Of a stretch of 64,000 nucleotides of DNA, positions 48,536 to 61,749 are shown piece after piece. Location: positions 63,894,360 through 63,958,359 of the forward strand of contig CM060171.1 of assembly GCA_030549775.1 (NCBI GenBank). Direction: 5' to 3'. The notes under the pieces were generated by a model that was not told the DNA's origin, did not search any database, and saw nothing but the letters and a program-made list of their open reading frames with translations. The stretch comes from Tamarix chinensis (taxonomy: Eukaryota > Streptophyta > Magnoliopsida > Caryophyllales > Tamaricaceae). Positions within the stretch are counted from its first letter, which is position 1; each line of letters begins with the position of its first letter. The translations under genes were made by a program, and so were the position numbers.

Positions 48536-51500
48536 ATGGGTAAGGACAGATTGCAGCTTTGTTATGGAACGAAAAACGGTTTCTTGGCTAATTGTGATCT
48601 GGGTCTCCAGTGGTCTCTCCCGGATGATAATTTTCAATCAGCTGCAGGTGGTCTTTTCGCTAGTGTTGGGCAAATGGGTATGGGGGTCGGAGTATCCCCG
48701 AGCCCTCCCTCCTCTAATTCACGAGACAATGGCAGCGACGTTGGATTTAAGGTACCGTTTATGGACTTGTATGTGAAATATGTTTCTTCTCCTGAGGGTT
48801 TCAAAATTGTTGGAATTCCTGAGGAAATTGATGAGGGAAAGACTAAGAAGAAGAATGGCGGAGTTAAGTTGAAGATCAAGGTGTCAAATCCGTCGCTTAG
48901 GAGATTGATAAGTGGGGCAATTGCTGGTGCTGTTTCTAGGACGGCTGTGGCTCCATTGGAGACCATTCGGACTCATTTGATGGTTGGAAGTAGTGGACAT
49001 TCTACTACTGAAGTGTTTCAAGATATCATGCAAACTGATGGGTGGACCGGTCTGTTTAGGGGTAATTTTGTTAATGTTATCCGAGTTGCACCAAGCAAAG
49101 CTATTGAGGTACCACTGATTAAAATCCTATAGCTCGATTGCATTCTTTCCATTTGACTATCACCCAAAGGTGCTGTTATTGTGCTTGATTGGTGCCAATT
49201 TTGATCGCATACAAGATAGATGAGTATTGCTCTTATCTTTTTCTCTTTTCGTTATTGTGAATCTCGGCCGTTTGATTGGTGCTTCATTTGATGAGTTATC
49301 TAGTTCTTGCCGTTTTCACCGTGCTATTTCTTGTCCTTCTCTTCTTTGAAGTTCATTCGTATAAATAATAATAATAATATGCTTTACTTGTTGGTGGGTG
49401 GTGGCATATTTGAAAGTTTGTGTTTCGATGGTCCTAGCCATTTATTTGAACTGCCTGTTATGACATGTTCTAAATTGCAAAATATATTACATGGTACATG
49501 CACATCAATGGTTTCTTCTTTGTTATTACAGTTTTCAGGTTAATACCATGCTGATTTGTTTTCTCCTTTTTGTTCTAATAGCTGTATGAAGTTTGCATGT
49601 CATATATGTGCCAGTATGCCAAATGGCCCAAATCTTGATGCTGGTGTCTGTGGCTGACTCTATACAATGTTGATGGATACTCGGGGTTACAACCTCATCA
49701 ACATATAGTCAGAGGGAAATGCATTTGCATGCTAATTTAGTTTCACCATTGATTTATAATAGTCTTGCAATTGAAACAACTGTATACCTTGAGGAGATCT
49801 CAATTGGTGTGAAGGAAATTATAATAGTCTTGCATTTGAAAGTAAACTCAATTGTAATGGAAGGAAATAAAATGTTATGAAGACTCACTTGTCTTTGCTT
49901 CTGTTCATGTGCGCTAGTTTTTTTCAATTGTTATGGGTGCTTCGACTTACTCTCTAGTTGCTCCCAATTGCATGGATTAAGCCCTGTTGAAACAGTGTAC
50001 TGTCCTACTCTCCCCACAAAAGTGATAAAACAAAGGAAATTCTCTCAAAAGGGGGAGAACAAGCTGGATGGGAAGAACAAATAGAAATATATTGCTACTA
50101 CGTTCATGTATCACTTCCATTTTAAGCATCTGTTCACTACTATAAGCTAGAATGCTGTTCCGGTCTAGTTTCTCCCCTTCCTCTAAATTTTGCCCACTTC
50201 TGGCTGCTCCATGGATGCATGCATTGGAATTTGGTATTATGGTGGTAAAAGGACCATTGGGACTCTAGAGTTTCTGTCTTCAGAATATATTTATGTCCTG
50301 ACTGTAAAAGAGGAATTTGATGGTTTCCCTCGTCCTCAACCTCATTGTATTTTTTGATTTAGAACACACTTTTTTTTGTCCTTAAAGTAGAAATGTGCGT
50401 CTGTGCTCTTTGATAGAATGTGAAAGGGTTTTAACTCGGCCTAGCAAAACGATAGAGAAAATCAACTCTTGGATTTTCCATTCCTTTGTTACTTGTTACT
50501 TGAGGAACGTATATTATATTGACACTTTTAGGTACATATTTTGATTTTTGTTTATTTTTTTGAAGATATTTTATAATAAGTTGAAAAGTAGGGTTAGTTT
50601 GGAAATTTTATAAAAAAAGTATTGTGTTTCATTCTCTAGAGATAAGATAGAAATAATTCGGCAGCCAAACACACGTAGACATAGGTTTGTGATTCAAAGC
50701 TCTACTTGGTATGAGTTTGCTTCACAGTACCACGGATTCCTTGCATGGTTTGTTTGATATATACTTCTGGATGCCAATATTGTTGCTTAAAGTTTCCTCC
50801 TATTTTCCTATATTTCTTAATAACAGTAGCAACACAGTGGCACATGTGCAAATAGTAAAGGGGGGAAGAACATGAAAGGTTGTTCTCCTAAATAAGGACT
50901 GGAGATGTACTCCAGTTTCGGATGGCTGCTGGGTTGGGAGGGTTTTGTCATATAGTTAAACCTGGAGCATCGGACAGAGTCCTGCGTATAGGTAAATATT
51001 GGAGCATAGGACACAGTCCTGCGTATAGGGAAAACCTGGAGCATAGGACACAGCCCTTCGTATAGGCAAACCTAGAGCATGTGACACCTAGTTGCCTGCC
51101 TCACCTGTAATTACACCCTGTTGCTTTATAGAGAAATTTTTGTGTTGAACTGCACAATTGCCATTCATGTTTTGGTGTTAATATGTCTTCTCTTGTGCTA
51201 CGTATTTGTAGTTTTGAATTAAGTGGAAGTGAAATTGTGGTGTTCAAACTTTGTAGTGCTAGCACGGTCTGGCTCTCTGTTGATAGAATAAAGTTTCGGT
51301 CCTTTATCCCAACATCAGTCTGTAATGCTACTTTTCATTGCTATTTGTCCGATGCAGCTGTTTGCATATGACACCGTCAATAAGAAATTGTCACCAAAAG
51401 CTGGAGAACAACCCAAAGTCCCGATTCCTGCATCACTGATTGCTGGGGCTTGTGCAGGAGTCAGCTCTACATTGTGTACATACCCTCTCGAGCTTGTTAA

Positions 51501-52082
51501 GACTAGGTTGACTATACAGGTAAGTGCACGGTTCTATTGAATCCTGTAACTATGTTTTTGCGCGACAACTGAATCATCTTTTTTTCTTAAAAAAAAAAAA
51601 AAAAACAGAGAGGAGTCTACAATGGGATAGTCGATGCATTTGTTAAGATATTGAGGGAGGAGGGACCTGCTGAACTATACCGGGGTCTAGCCCCAAGCTT
51701 AATTGGTGTGATCCCATATGCAGCAACCAATTACTGTGCATATGACACACTAAGAAAAGCTTACAGGAAAATCTTCAAGCAAGAGAAGATTGGCAATGTC
51801 GAAACTCTACTGATTGGGTCGGCTGCAGGTGCCATCTCAAGCAGTGCAACCTTCCCACTTGAGGTGGCTCGTAAGCACATGCAAGCAGGTGCTGTAAGCG
51901 GGAGACAAGTTTACAAGCACATGTTTCATGCTCTAGCGTGTATCCTCGAACAAGAAGGAGTTAAGGGTTTATACAGAGGTTTAGGGCCTAGCTGTATGAA
52001 GTTGGTCCCCGCTGCAGGGATTTCTTTCATGTGTTATGAACTGTGCAAAAGGATATTGGTGGAAGATGAAGACGAAGCATAG
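48536..52082 (+). CDS. BT1: BT1-type adenine nucleotide carrier
   Basis: Three exons, 48536-49108, 51358-51519 and 51609-52082, joined in phase 0 into 402 codons plus TAG. The start MGKDRLQL resembles the N-terminus of plant BT1 proteins, and in-frame sequence upstream is non-coding in character. Three mitochondrial-carrier repeats are marked by PLETIRT (residue 140), PLELVKT (234) and PLEVARK (328), each followed by an aromatic/glycine segment such as GLFRGN, ELYRGLAP and GLYRGLGP. The roughly 110-residue N-terminal extension is typical of BT1. The family moves adenine nucleotides across the plastid inner envelope and/or mitochondrial inner membrane. The length is normal and no break is seen. 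Intron 1 is 2.25 kb. Intron 2 is short and ends in an odd acceptor (separate entry). Confidence 0.95.
50967..51085 (+). repeat. tandem repeats in BT1-like intron 1
   Basis: About three and a half units of 36-39 bp built on CTGGAGCATAGGACACAG followed by CCTGCGTATAGG. Non-coding. Confidence 0.85.
51577..51608 (+). promoter_or_regulatory. unusual acceptor of BT1-like intron 2
   Basis: A T-rich tract (51577-51588) is followed by 17 A residues (51589-51605) and then CAG at 51606-51608. The A run separates the pyrimidine tract from the AG. The exon frame clearly needs this site: AGA-GGA-GTC codons start at 51609. Confidence 0.7.
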
Positions 52083-53329
52083 GCAAAAGTGCAACCTTTG
52101 ATAGAATAATAAATGGAGACCTAACATTTTTGACATGCTGAGGGAACTCGACACATTAGGGATTTTTATTTATACTGGGTTATTGATTTTTTTTGGGGTA
52201 ATTGTTATGTACACTTTGGATTATTGTTTGGATGAATTCAGTTCAGTGAAGCCTTATCCTGCAGGCGCGCTTCCTTTTTTTTTGGCAGGGTTGTAAAGCC
52301 TCTGGTTTTTTTAGGTGGAAGAGGAATTCATTTGGATATCAAGCTGGTGCTAATGCTATTAATATAGTGTGCGTAACTTATCATTTGGTGGTTAACTTTT
52401 AGCTCCATCGTGTCGAGATTATGACAGCGGTGTTTTCCCGTGGGCCTATGCCTTGACGTCCTTGGTTAGCGGGGCATGCATGCCACAAGGATCAATCGCA
52501 CACTACGAGTTTGGACAGTGTATTCGTAGGGTTATGTCTGGGCACATGAGATCTAAATCCTGATCAATTGTCGGGTGATTGAGGGAAGTAGTTTCCTAGT
52601 AGAGAAAACAAGCACAATGTTTAGTTTACAGCCTCATCTCCAGCATCGAGAGGCCACGTATAAGGAGGAATCTAAAGACGACCCATAGTCTCCCGACCTG
52701 GACAACATACTACCCGTACAGAAATCATTTTCCGCAACTTCTTGATGGAAAAGTCTGATTTGGTCAGGAAAGCTCTATAATCAGGGTTATGTACAAAATT
52801 GAGTCGATCCAAAATTTCGGATCGGATCGGACTAATAAAATAAGTTCAGGTTAGACTGTTTTAAAAAATAGTTTACATTATAAATTACATTTATCTGAAA
52901 AAGAGGTATCCGGGTTGGTCTGAATTTGGTTCAAAATTAGCTTGGTGCCTGTTCCTATCCATGACAACAATCGAATTTGTTGGTAATAGTTAATGTCTTC
53001 TCTTCCTCTTTTTTTCTCTACTTATTACACATATATTGTTGGTTCGAGACAACATATACACAAAAGTCATCATGGTATGGATGAAAATATATGGTAAGGA
53101 TTGGTTCAAGAAGCCACAACAATCGTATTTGTTGGCTAAGCATTAAATTAGCCTCAAACAATGAATACTTGCTTTTGAAATCCTAAGAACTTAACCAAAT
53201 TCTTTACAATCCTACAAAGGAACCAAACTTCAAACCTTTTGAGAAGCTACCTTGTACACGTCTTAATATGGAGATGTATAAATATGATAAAAATGACTGA
53301 AGATAAATTAAAAGACAAATAACGTTTAG
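52083..53329. other. BT1-like 3' UTR and spacer
   Basis: AATAATAAA near 52106 and further AT-rich sequence suggest the 3' UTR ends by about 52400. The remainder has no gene. A GGATCGGATCGG-containing stretch near 52820 resembles MITE interior sequence, without clear ends. Confidence 0.5.
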
Positions 53330-53579
53330 TTACAAGATGGATAACCTAAGTAGAATAACCATTAAGCATAGGCATAAGCCAAAATGGACAAGTGACTTTA
53401 TAATCCATATTATCTCCTTGATGCACCGTTTGTATGGACCCATCCTCCATGTTGAAACACCCACATCATGCCCGACTAATAATTCTAGTGAAATCCATAC
53501 GTATTGTTCATGGTAGTTGAAATAGATTGAATTGCCTCTGCAATTAACAACACTAGATGCTACGACAGACGTGCATCCG

Positions 53580-53614
<35 letters not shown>

Positions 53615-54607
53615 AACAACTAACAGCCGGTCTCCCAAATAATTTACATCCTTCTATTGCCTATCATGAAAATCAATCTTGAAAACTTTAAACTTTTGGG
53701 TCTTATAAATATGGTAAATTTCATCACCCGATGCCTCGTTATTCGACTAATAATTAAAACCATTGGTCGGTTGTCTAATACTGAGACGTACAGCCATTAA
53801 TAGATCACCAAAATTTTCAAACATCACACACCGATCGGGAAAATACTTCAGGAAGTATGTTTTGTGGCGACAGCAAGAATTCGACAGCCATCAAATGACC
53901 TTGACGAACCATAAAAATCACCGACAACGACATGAAGAACCATGTGACATTTGCGGCACAGAATTGGAATTAAACTAATGCAGTAAGCAACATCCAAGAC
54001 ATGTATACCTCACGTTGTTGTTTCAAAGTCACCATGGATTTCCATCACCACAAACTAATGCTTGTCACGGTAGTGATCATTACCGTATTGTGGCATCTAA
54101 AATACACTCACTCGCTTCACATAACAATTTTGGATCCATTCATTTCCACTTTCCATTCCTTGTTCTTGATGGAGTGTGATATACATTTATTATGCTTGAT
54201 GAAGAAATGCGGTTTGCGAGGGTAAATTCCATCTAACCTCGGTGATTGGGTGAAATAGATGCATCTCTCAATTAAGACCCAACACGATGACCCAACCACT
54301 AGTTGTTTCCCAATATTTCCTTCCAAATATCGTTGGAATCATAAGGTTATAACACTTGTGTCTACTTGGATTGAAAAACTTTCTCCTAACCCTATTAGTG
54401 TTATTGCCTGCCAATGTTAGGCTCGACCAATATAAGCCACATCATCTTATGATAACTTGGATCCCAACTTGATTTAACGATGGTAAAAGTGTAGTACCAA
54501 GAACAACCTTCACAAGGAAACATAACACTATCTTCAATCGACTTGAGATGATCTGTAGTGATTTGAAAAAGAATATCAAAGGGAAGTTGAGAATAATCAA
54601 CAACCAT
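53330..54607 (-). pseudogene. F-box/DUF295-type protein relic
   Basis: On the - strand an ATG at 54607 opens an F-box-like start (SQLPFDILFQITTDHLK, later CSWYY). Downstream, in shifting frames, come RRKFFNPSRHKCYNL, a GWVIVLGLN...MHLFHPITE segment, then MKFTIF and YLGDRLLVVGK, and finally CRGNSIYF. This order is that of plant F-box proteins with the DUF295 domain, which act as substrate receptors of SCF ubiquitin ligases. Several frameshifts and stops break it. A 31-base T run (53581-53611; A on the coding strand) interrupts the gene between VVGK and CTSVVAS. Confidence 0.75.
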
Positions 54608-56850
54608 GTTTGTATTTTGTAAAAGGACAAAAAAATTTTAATAGAAAGATGGATAAAGTAACATGATGGGTAGACACATAATATATAGTGAAAACGCAAG
54701 AGAAATTCTTACAAAGTCAAGTTCACCTATTTTTAATTTCCATCGATAATATTTGTACATTATGTTTCTAATTTCATGATAACATTCAATACCAAAAATA
54801 ACAAATGCAAACCATATTTTAATTACTCTCATTGATTTAAAACATAAGTTTCTAGGTAAATGGGCTCAAAATGGTACAATTTTATTGAGGAGGGGTCCCT
54901 ACATGACCACGCTGTAAATATAAATATGAAAATACAACCTAATAATCACATTAGGTATATAATTAATAGTAAAATATATAATAGAGGAAAATACTTGAAC
55001 CATCTATGAAGAAGCTCTTAATTTTTTTAAATAAAAAAATCTAAAATTCATATTCAAAATGAATAGTCTAACCTAGATAGACATAAGTATACCTCTAGTC
55101 TGGGAGGCGATGATATATATGTTGGGGTTTCCTCGACAATGGATAATGCTCACATTGTCGACTAGAGGGAGACAAAGAGCAAAGGTCCTCAGCCAAAGAC
55201 TATCACCCAAAGTGTCTGCCAAGGGCCTTAGCCAGGGTCAATAGCTAAGGTCGTTAGGCAAGGGCAACAGGCAGGGGATACCGGAAAAGGGCACAAGCCA
55301 AGGGAATTTATCAAGAGTGACAAGCCAAGTGGCATGCTTGTTGGCAATTGGAGGAAGATAATTCCAAAAGACCAACTGATGGAATCAAATTAAAAAGGAC
55401 TTATGGTCGAGACTAAGGGAAGAGGTGTGAGTGAATAATAGATGTCAGAGAGTGGTTAGGAAACCTCTTGATATAAGAGATTTATTACTCATGAGCATAA
55501 CAACATATAAGTTGATAGGGTTCAATCATTAATATGTAACTTGTACGTTTTCTTGACTATGCCTTAAAAATTGTATAAGTTAAACAATCAGTAATGATTG
55601 AGTGCTTTGGCTATAGATGAGGGAGGGAATAAAAGACTTCTACCCATTATAAATGAGGGGAAAAATAAAGAGTGAGATCAAGAGGTGCACACTATAACTG
55701 GAAAGATTGCTATAAGCGAAAAATCATTTATAGTGAAAAATAACATCGCTCTCAAGTTAAAAGACTCTTGGCTCTGTGTATCAACTACTTCAACTCCATG
55801 ATCCCATATGTACTTTTAATTCTCAATAAAGGGAGCCAAATAATCATTAATATCATTACCCGACTAATTTGGACCATACAGAAGTAAGGATAGCATCATC
55901 CATTTCCTCTTCTTGCATAATAATGGGGGAATATTGTATATCACTAGAATAACGGGTTAAAAACTATAGTTGATATTTCCATTAAAAGGGTTCATTTTGT
56001 ATGAATAGAGTGCAACCCATAGGTTTCTAGCTTCACAACTAAAATTAGGGTATACAGAATTAATCATCTTCCATTGAGGAGAATCTGCCAGATGTCTAAG
56101 CTTATCATCGGAAACCTTTCCTTTCACATGCCATATATATCAATTCCATAGATAATGAAATGATCTCGTATCTCATTTTCCCCTCTTCTTATTGTATTTC
56201 CACAATCTACATATGGGCAAAATGACCGTAGAGGATATTTTGAATGTTCAATGGCTAACTTAATAAAGTATTAAACACCGTCTATATATTCTCTTGACAA
56301 TCTACTTGCTTGTATCCACTTACGACCCATAATGAGATATAATTATAGTTCGGCCCCTAAATTAGAAACAAAAATGGGGAATCTAACAATATTATCCAAG
56401 TCAAGAAAAAATACACCAACATAATTAGAATACATATACACCACAACAACATTTGCACTAGTAACAATACCACAATTTCTATAGAGTATTATCTATATCA
56501 TTTATATACTATGTTTTTTTTTGAAATATATAGTTTGATAATATATCTTCACAAAACATATCAATACAATAACTAACAACATAGAGTATACACATATACA
56601 ACAAAAAATCATATATAGTATAAATATATATGAAGAGGTTCGAATATGGAATAATACAAGCAAAATTTAGAAAAAAAAAGAGAAATTTATACACAATGCT
56701 TAAACTTCAAAGAAAGGAAGAACAAAGAATAATGAACATACTATGAGTATATAGAGATAAAGGCGATGATGGTGATTTGAAGAGGAGGAAAAATAAGCAA
56801 GAAAAATGGGGAAGAGAAGAGAGACGACTAATGAAAATTGCAGAACTTCA
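54608..56850. other. AT-rich spacer
   Basis: No gene is supported. A block of mixed composition at 55080-55420 contains repeated GCCAAGGGC/GGCAAGGGC words and may be transposon-derived. The rest is AT-rich with short TA runs. Confidence 0.45.
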
Positions 56851-56854
56851 TCGC

Positions 56855-57353
56855 TTCAAACGACGTTGTCTAGATATCGAGAGGTAAAGTGAAAATTTTC
56901 AGATGGTTCTAGGTTAAAAAATGACAAAGTAAAAAGAAAATGGGAGAAATGGGTATACATGGTGGTTATAAGGTATAACCACCGTATATACCCTAATAGT
57001 GTAGAAGAGAATACAAGATAGTTATACATTAAAACCACCGAGTACACCCTTAACCAATAGTTACCAGTTATACATAACGGGTTTAATGTATAACCACCAT
57101 GTATTCCCTTTTGCACTATTAGGGTATGCACGGTCTTTTTACCTTATAACCTTCGTGTATTACCTTATCTGATATTTACCTCTCTCGCTAATGATATATA
57201 TTGTAGTTTTATGACAAAACCACCATGTATACTTCCCACATAAATTGCCAAAATACCCCTATGTGTTTTTCTTACTGGGCAATGGATTAAACATCAGCTT
57301 TGTTTTAAACCGCCTTATACGTGTCACTGTTTAATCCAATTCGTGTACTAGTG
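56855..57353. mobile_element. possible CACTA-like right end
   Basis: Read from 57353 leftwards on the - strand the sequence begins CACTAGTACACGAATTGG. Behind it are at least six copies of an ACCACCRTGTATA-like word in one main orientation, the layout of CACTA subterminal repeats. I could not find a matching left end or a 3-bp duplication, so this may be a truncated copy. Confidence 0.35.
56949..56989. repeat. 41-bp palindromic hairpin
   Basis: GGTATACATGGTGGTTAT and ATAACCACCGTATATACC form an inverted repeat with a 5-base centre (AAGGT). It is part of the subterminal-like region. Confidence 0.8.
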
Positions 57354-57973
57354 AAGGGATACAAACAATTACATGCATTCACAACAGAAAAAAAAAGAAT
57401 ACATGCTAGATACATAAAACAATACAACGTAATTATTGTTTCAGGTATCATTATTAGATATAACATGATGCATTCCTTTATTTACGCTGAGTTAAGGGGT
57501 CTCACTATTCTTAAACCGATGGAACGGTCTAAAACACTTCTTAGGGATAACACACCTGAACCACTATTATTGTCCGGTGGAACAGATCTGAAACCTCTCA
57601 AAGAAAAATGCACCTAAACCACTATTCTCAAACCTGAGGAATGGTCTAGTGCACCTCTCAGGGACAATACACCTGATCCACTGTTATCATTTAGTGGAAC
57701 GGACCCAACACCTCGGTCCTCATTCATGTAATCTTTCACTTTAAATAATTAGTGTCTTATCCATTAGTTACTTATCTTAAATCATATTCTCATTCACTTT
57801 TATTTTAAGGGCTTGTTATTCTTAATCTAGTGGAACTGATTGATATACCTCTTAGGAAAAGACACACCTAAACCACTATTATTGTTCAGTTGAATGGACC
57901 CACAAAATACCTCAATCCGACTCACTTGATCTTTCACTTTAAATGATTAATGTCTTATTCATGATGGGTTTTA
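57354..57973 (+). mobile_element. giant LTR-like element IV, left piece
   Basis: Resembles element II around 44030-44560: it has the CCACTATT...GGTGGAAC modules (57495-57905), including CTCACTATTCTTAAACCGATGG. Its own start is missing, seemingly replaced by the CACTA-like end. Element III interrupts it at 57974. Confidence 0.6.
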
Positions 57974-58634
57974 TGTAACACCCCCAAGATTCACTACTGA
58001 AAATTTTCATTTTATTTGAAAGAGTTAGCGGAAGCAAATTATAAAATCGTGAATCTTGGGCCACACTTAGTACCAGACAAGTTCACTCCTACCGTTCCAG
58101 TACTAAGTGCTAAGGCTAAAAGTATAAAACACAATTTACAATCCATTTTTAAATCAGAGTAGCACATCAAATCATTTATAGGAATAGAATCCACCAGTGG
58201 TGGTTACTTTAACAACGTTAACATTAAAAACCAGGAATTTAAAAGAGAAGGAGAAAAAGCCTAACGGTACCGGATAGTTCCTTACTCTCTTTCCCGTATC
58301 CCACTTGAGTAGCACCTGAAAAGACCTGCAAGGGGCACTGCCCATTAAATAGGCAGGGGCCCCACGAAGGGAATCCCTTCAGTACTATGGTACCGAGTAA
58401 CCCTTTAATACCACACTTAAAAATAGGCCCGCAATGCAACACATAATGCAAGCTATATACATATGAAATCAGAGGTGCATACATAACAATCACACATATA
58501 ACAAGTTATAATTCACGATCGATACTTTTGGGCCTTAAGCCATGTCATAGTGTAAAATCAATACATTCGGGCCTTAAGCCATTATTCCATCATCATTCAA
58601 TCAATCTCATATTTTATATCCATGTGAGTGCGAG

Positions 58635-58995
58635 AACCCCACTATTATAGCCAGTGGATCGGTCACTTATAGGGCAGAACGCACCTAACCACTATTATAT
58701 GCCGGTGGATCGATCTCCAGGGCAAAACGCTCCTGGCCACTATTACTCGCAGGTGGACCAGTCTGGCCCCGACTCATATGGTGTTCCACTATAAGTGATT
58801 AGTATTTTTCCATAACTTTATTCACATACATAACTTGTTTTATTGAGCTCGGGACCCCCACTATTTTAGCCGGTGGATCGGAATACATATAATCATCATC
58901 CGGGGCACAACGCTCCTGGGCCACTATTATATCCGGTGGAACGGTACTCATAATCACTTGCCAGGGCAACACGCTCCTGTGCCACTATTATAACC
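58635..58995. repeat. CCAC...GTGG hairpin array, element III
   Basis: Copies include CCACTATTATAGCCAGTGG, CCACTATTATATGCCGGTGG, CCACTATTACTCGCAGGTGG and CCACTATTATATCCGGTGG, separated by GGGCAAAACGCTCCTGG-like spacers. Confidence 0.85.
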
Positions 58996-59699
58996 GGTGG
59001 ATCGGTACTCAATATCATAAGTCAACTGGGCCCGGCTCATTAATCTTTCACGTTTGTAATTAGTGTTTTTCCCTTTCTTATTCAGCACAACAATTATATT
59101 TAATTGCCTCGGACAGGAGATCAAGAACCCGGGATACAAAGGTACACCGGTCGTACCGGTGCATATAAACTACTCAGTACCCTTCAACCACGAACCCAAG
59201 GACGCAAAGGTACCCTGGTTGTATTGGTGCATAAAGCTACTCAGTACCCTACCGATAATGACACCTAATCCATAAGTATGCATACTCCCTAACTAGGTCC
59301 GTAGAGCTAGATAGAGTAAGATATAGGGCATGGCTGGGACACAATGGCACACCAGCAAATACCAGAATAATCTTGGACTAAACCACGTCTTTAGGGTAAC
59401 GACCCCTAAAGAGTCACCATTCCCGATCTCGAGGTCTTTCACTTTAAGTATTAGTGTCTTAATTGAAGCAATCACGAAAAGCACAATAATCAGATACTTA
59501 TTCACTTTCAATCGTTCCGATATCATTAGTCATTTCTTATTCAGAAGATTATCCAGGATATTACAAAGAAAACATTAAGGCCATCATAATCTCATCTAAT
59601 TCCGAATTAGAATTTGTTCTCATGATATTTACTGGTTATTAAATACTCTTACCTTGCTAATCAGCATTATTCGAATCATATTATGAAATTCCACAATCA

Positions 59700-61050
59700 C
59701 AACGACATGTTAGGTACAAATTACCGATTTACCCCTTACTTATATAATTGTTAAGTATCCCTTCCTTACTTGACAATTTACTCCATTACCCTCCTTGTCA
59801 CATAATTACTAAATTACCCCTTCCTCAGTTTAGGTTACAATGTTATCTTCTACACTTTCTAGATCACCATTCACCCTTCATAATCGTTAACCTTAACATA
59901 TTTCCCTTTTTGGTTGGTTAGATTACCAAATTGCCCTTCTCCTTTGTTATAATTACTAAATTGCCCTTGAGATGGATAAATTACTAAATTACCCTCCTTC
60001 ATTATCATGATTACTATTTTGCCCCTTTAGTTGGTTAAATAATTACCAATTTACCCTTTTGTTGGATAAATTACGAGATTGCCCTTCTCCTTTATCATAA
60101 TTACCATTTTACCCCTCTCAATTATTGTAATTGCCATTTTGCCCTTTTCATTTATTATAAATCCCAAATTACCCTTCTTCATAATTACAATTATTAATTT
60201 ATCCTCCTTCATAATTATAATTACCAATTTACCCTTCTCCATATTTATAATTATTAATTTACCCTTCTCCATTCTTATAATTACTATATTACCCTTCTCC
60301 ATTATTAAAAATACCAATTTGCACTTCTCCATAATTATAATTACCAATTTACACTTCTCCATAATCATAATTACCCTTCGTCGTTTTTATAATTACCAAG
60401 TTACCCTTTACTCCCAAGTTTTCCATAAACATCCTTTTATTTACAAAATTACCCTTCTACCCCTTACTTCCAAATTTCCATAATATCCTTTTATTTATAA
60501 AAATTATCATTTTGCCCCTTACATCCAATTTTACCATATTACTCTTTTGCTTGCAAATTACCATAATACCCTCCTTTATCCAAAATTACTATTTTACCCC
60601 TTACTTCCAAAATTACCATTCTTACCACTTATAAAATTACCCTTTCGTCATTCACTTATAAAATTACCATATTACCATTTACTTATGAAATTACTATTTT
60701 GCCCCTCTACCTCCAAAATTACCACTTTACCCTTTTATCCAAAAATTACCATAATACCCCTAACTTCCATAATTACCACAATACCCCCTTTTCACTTGTA
60801 AAATTACCATATTGCCCTTTTTCTTCAAAATTACCATAATACCCTTCTTTCTCACAACTTACAATTTTATCCTTTTACTTATAAAATTATCATTTCACCC
60901 CTTTCTTTTGAAATTATCAAAATACCCTTTTTCTTACAAAATCACTGTCTCACCCCTTTCTTTCAAAGTTACCAAAATACCCCTTTACTACAAAATTTCC
61001 AAAATACCCTTTTCACTTATAAAATTTCTGCTTAACCCCTTTTATTACAC
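59700..61050. repeat. minisatellite in element III
   Basis: About 1.35 kb of imperfect short units based on ATAATTACCAATTTACCCTT, diverging gradually from left to right. It is the reverse-complement homologue of the array in element I. Confidence 0.9.
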
Positions 61051-61749
61051 CACTTTTATGAATTTACCACCACTACATAAAATACTAAGATTAGCACTTC
61101 ATTCTTATCATTTAACTCCACCAACTTGTCATTATTCAACATAATACTCATTAGCAACTACATATATTCGATCACATACTTACATAAGCATATTACTAAA
61201 ATACCCTTAGACAATAATATTTTTCATGCATTAGCAACATAATACATCATAGACAAGCATTTAATATTTCCATCAAATATCAAACTCATTCCTTAAGTGT
61301 CATCTCTACACATGGCACAAAAGCTATCATAATTTTCTTTTCTTTTCTTTTTATCAATCAATATAAGCAACCATATATATATATCATACTAGGCAACACA
61401 AAACATGTATAAAATCATACTAAAATCCCTAATGTGCTAGCATACGTTTTTCCATGTGTTTAAGGGAGGTTTAACGATTACCTTAATCCCGCAAAAATCG
61501 AACCTTACCGGTATCCCGGTTAAAGGTTCAAAGCTTAATTAGCAACTCAACACCTAAAAATAATATCAATAAGTATTATGTTAGAAGTAGGAAATTAAAA
61601 GGATAAAACTCTATAAAAATTTATTTAATAATAAAACACTTTAATTAATTATTATTATTATACCTCAAAACTTAGACAAATAATTTCCAAATTAATGTGG
61701 AACTCACGCTGCATGGACAGCGTGAGCCACATGCAGATTAAGGGGTAAA

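Noticed and set aside
56457..56475. CACTAGTAACAATACC as a left end for the CACTA-like terminus at 57353
   Set aside because: Similarity is limited to about eight bases and the 3-bp flanks (TTG, AAG) do not match.
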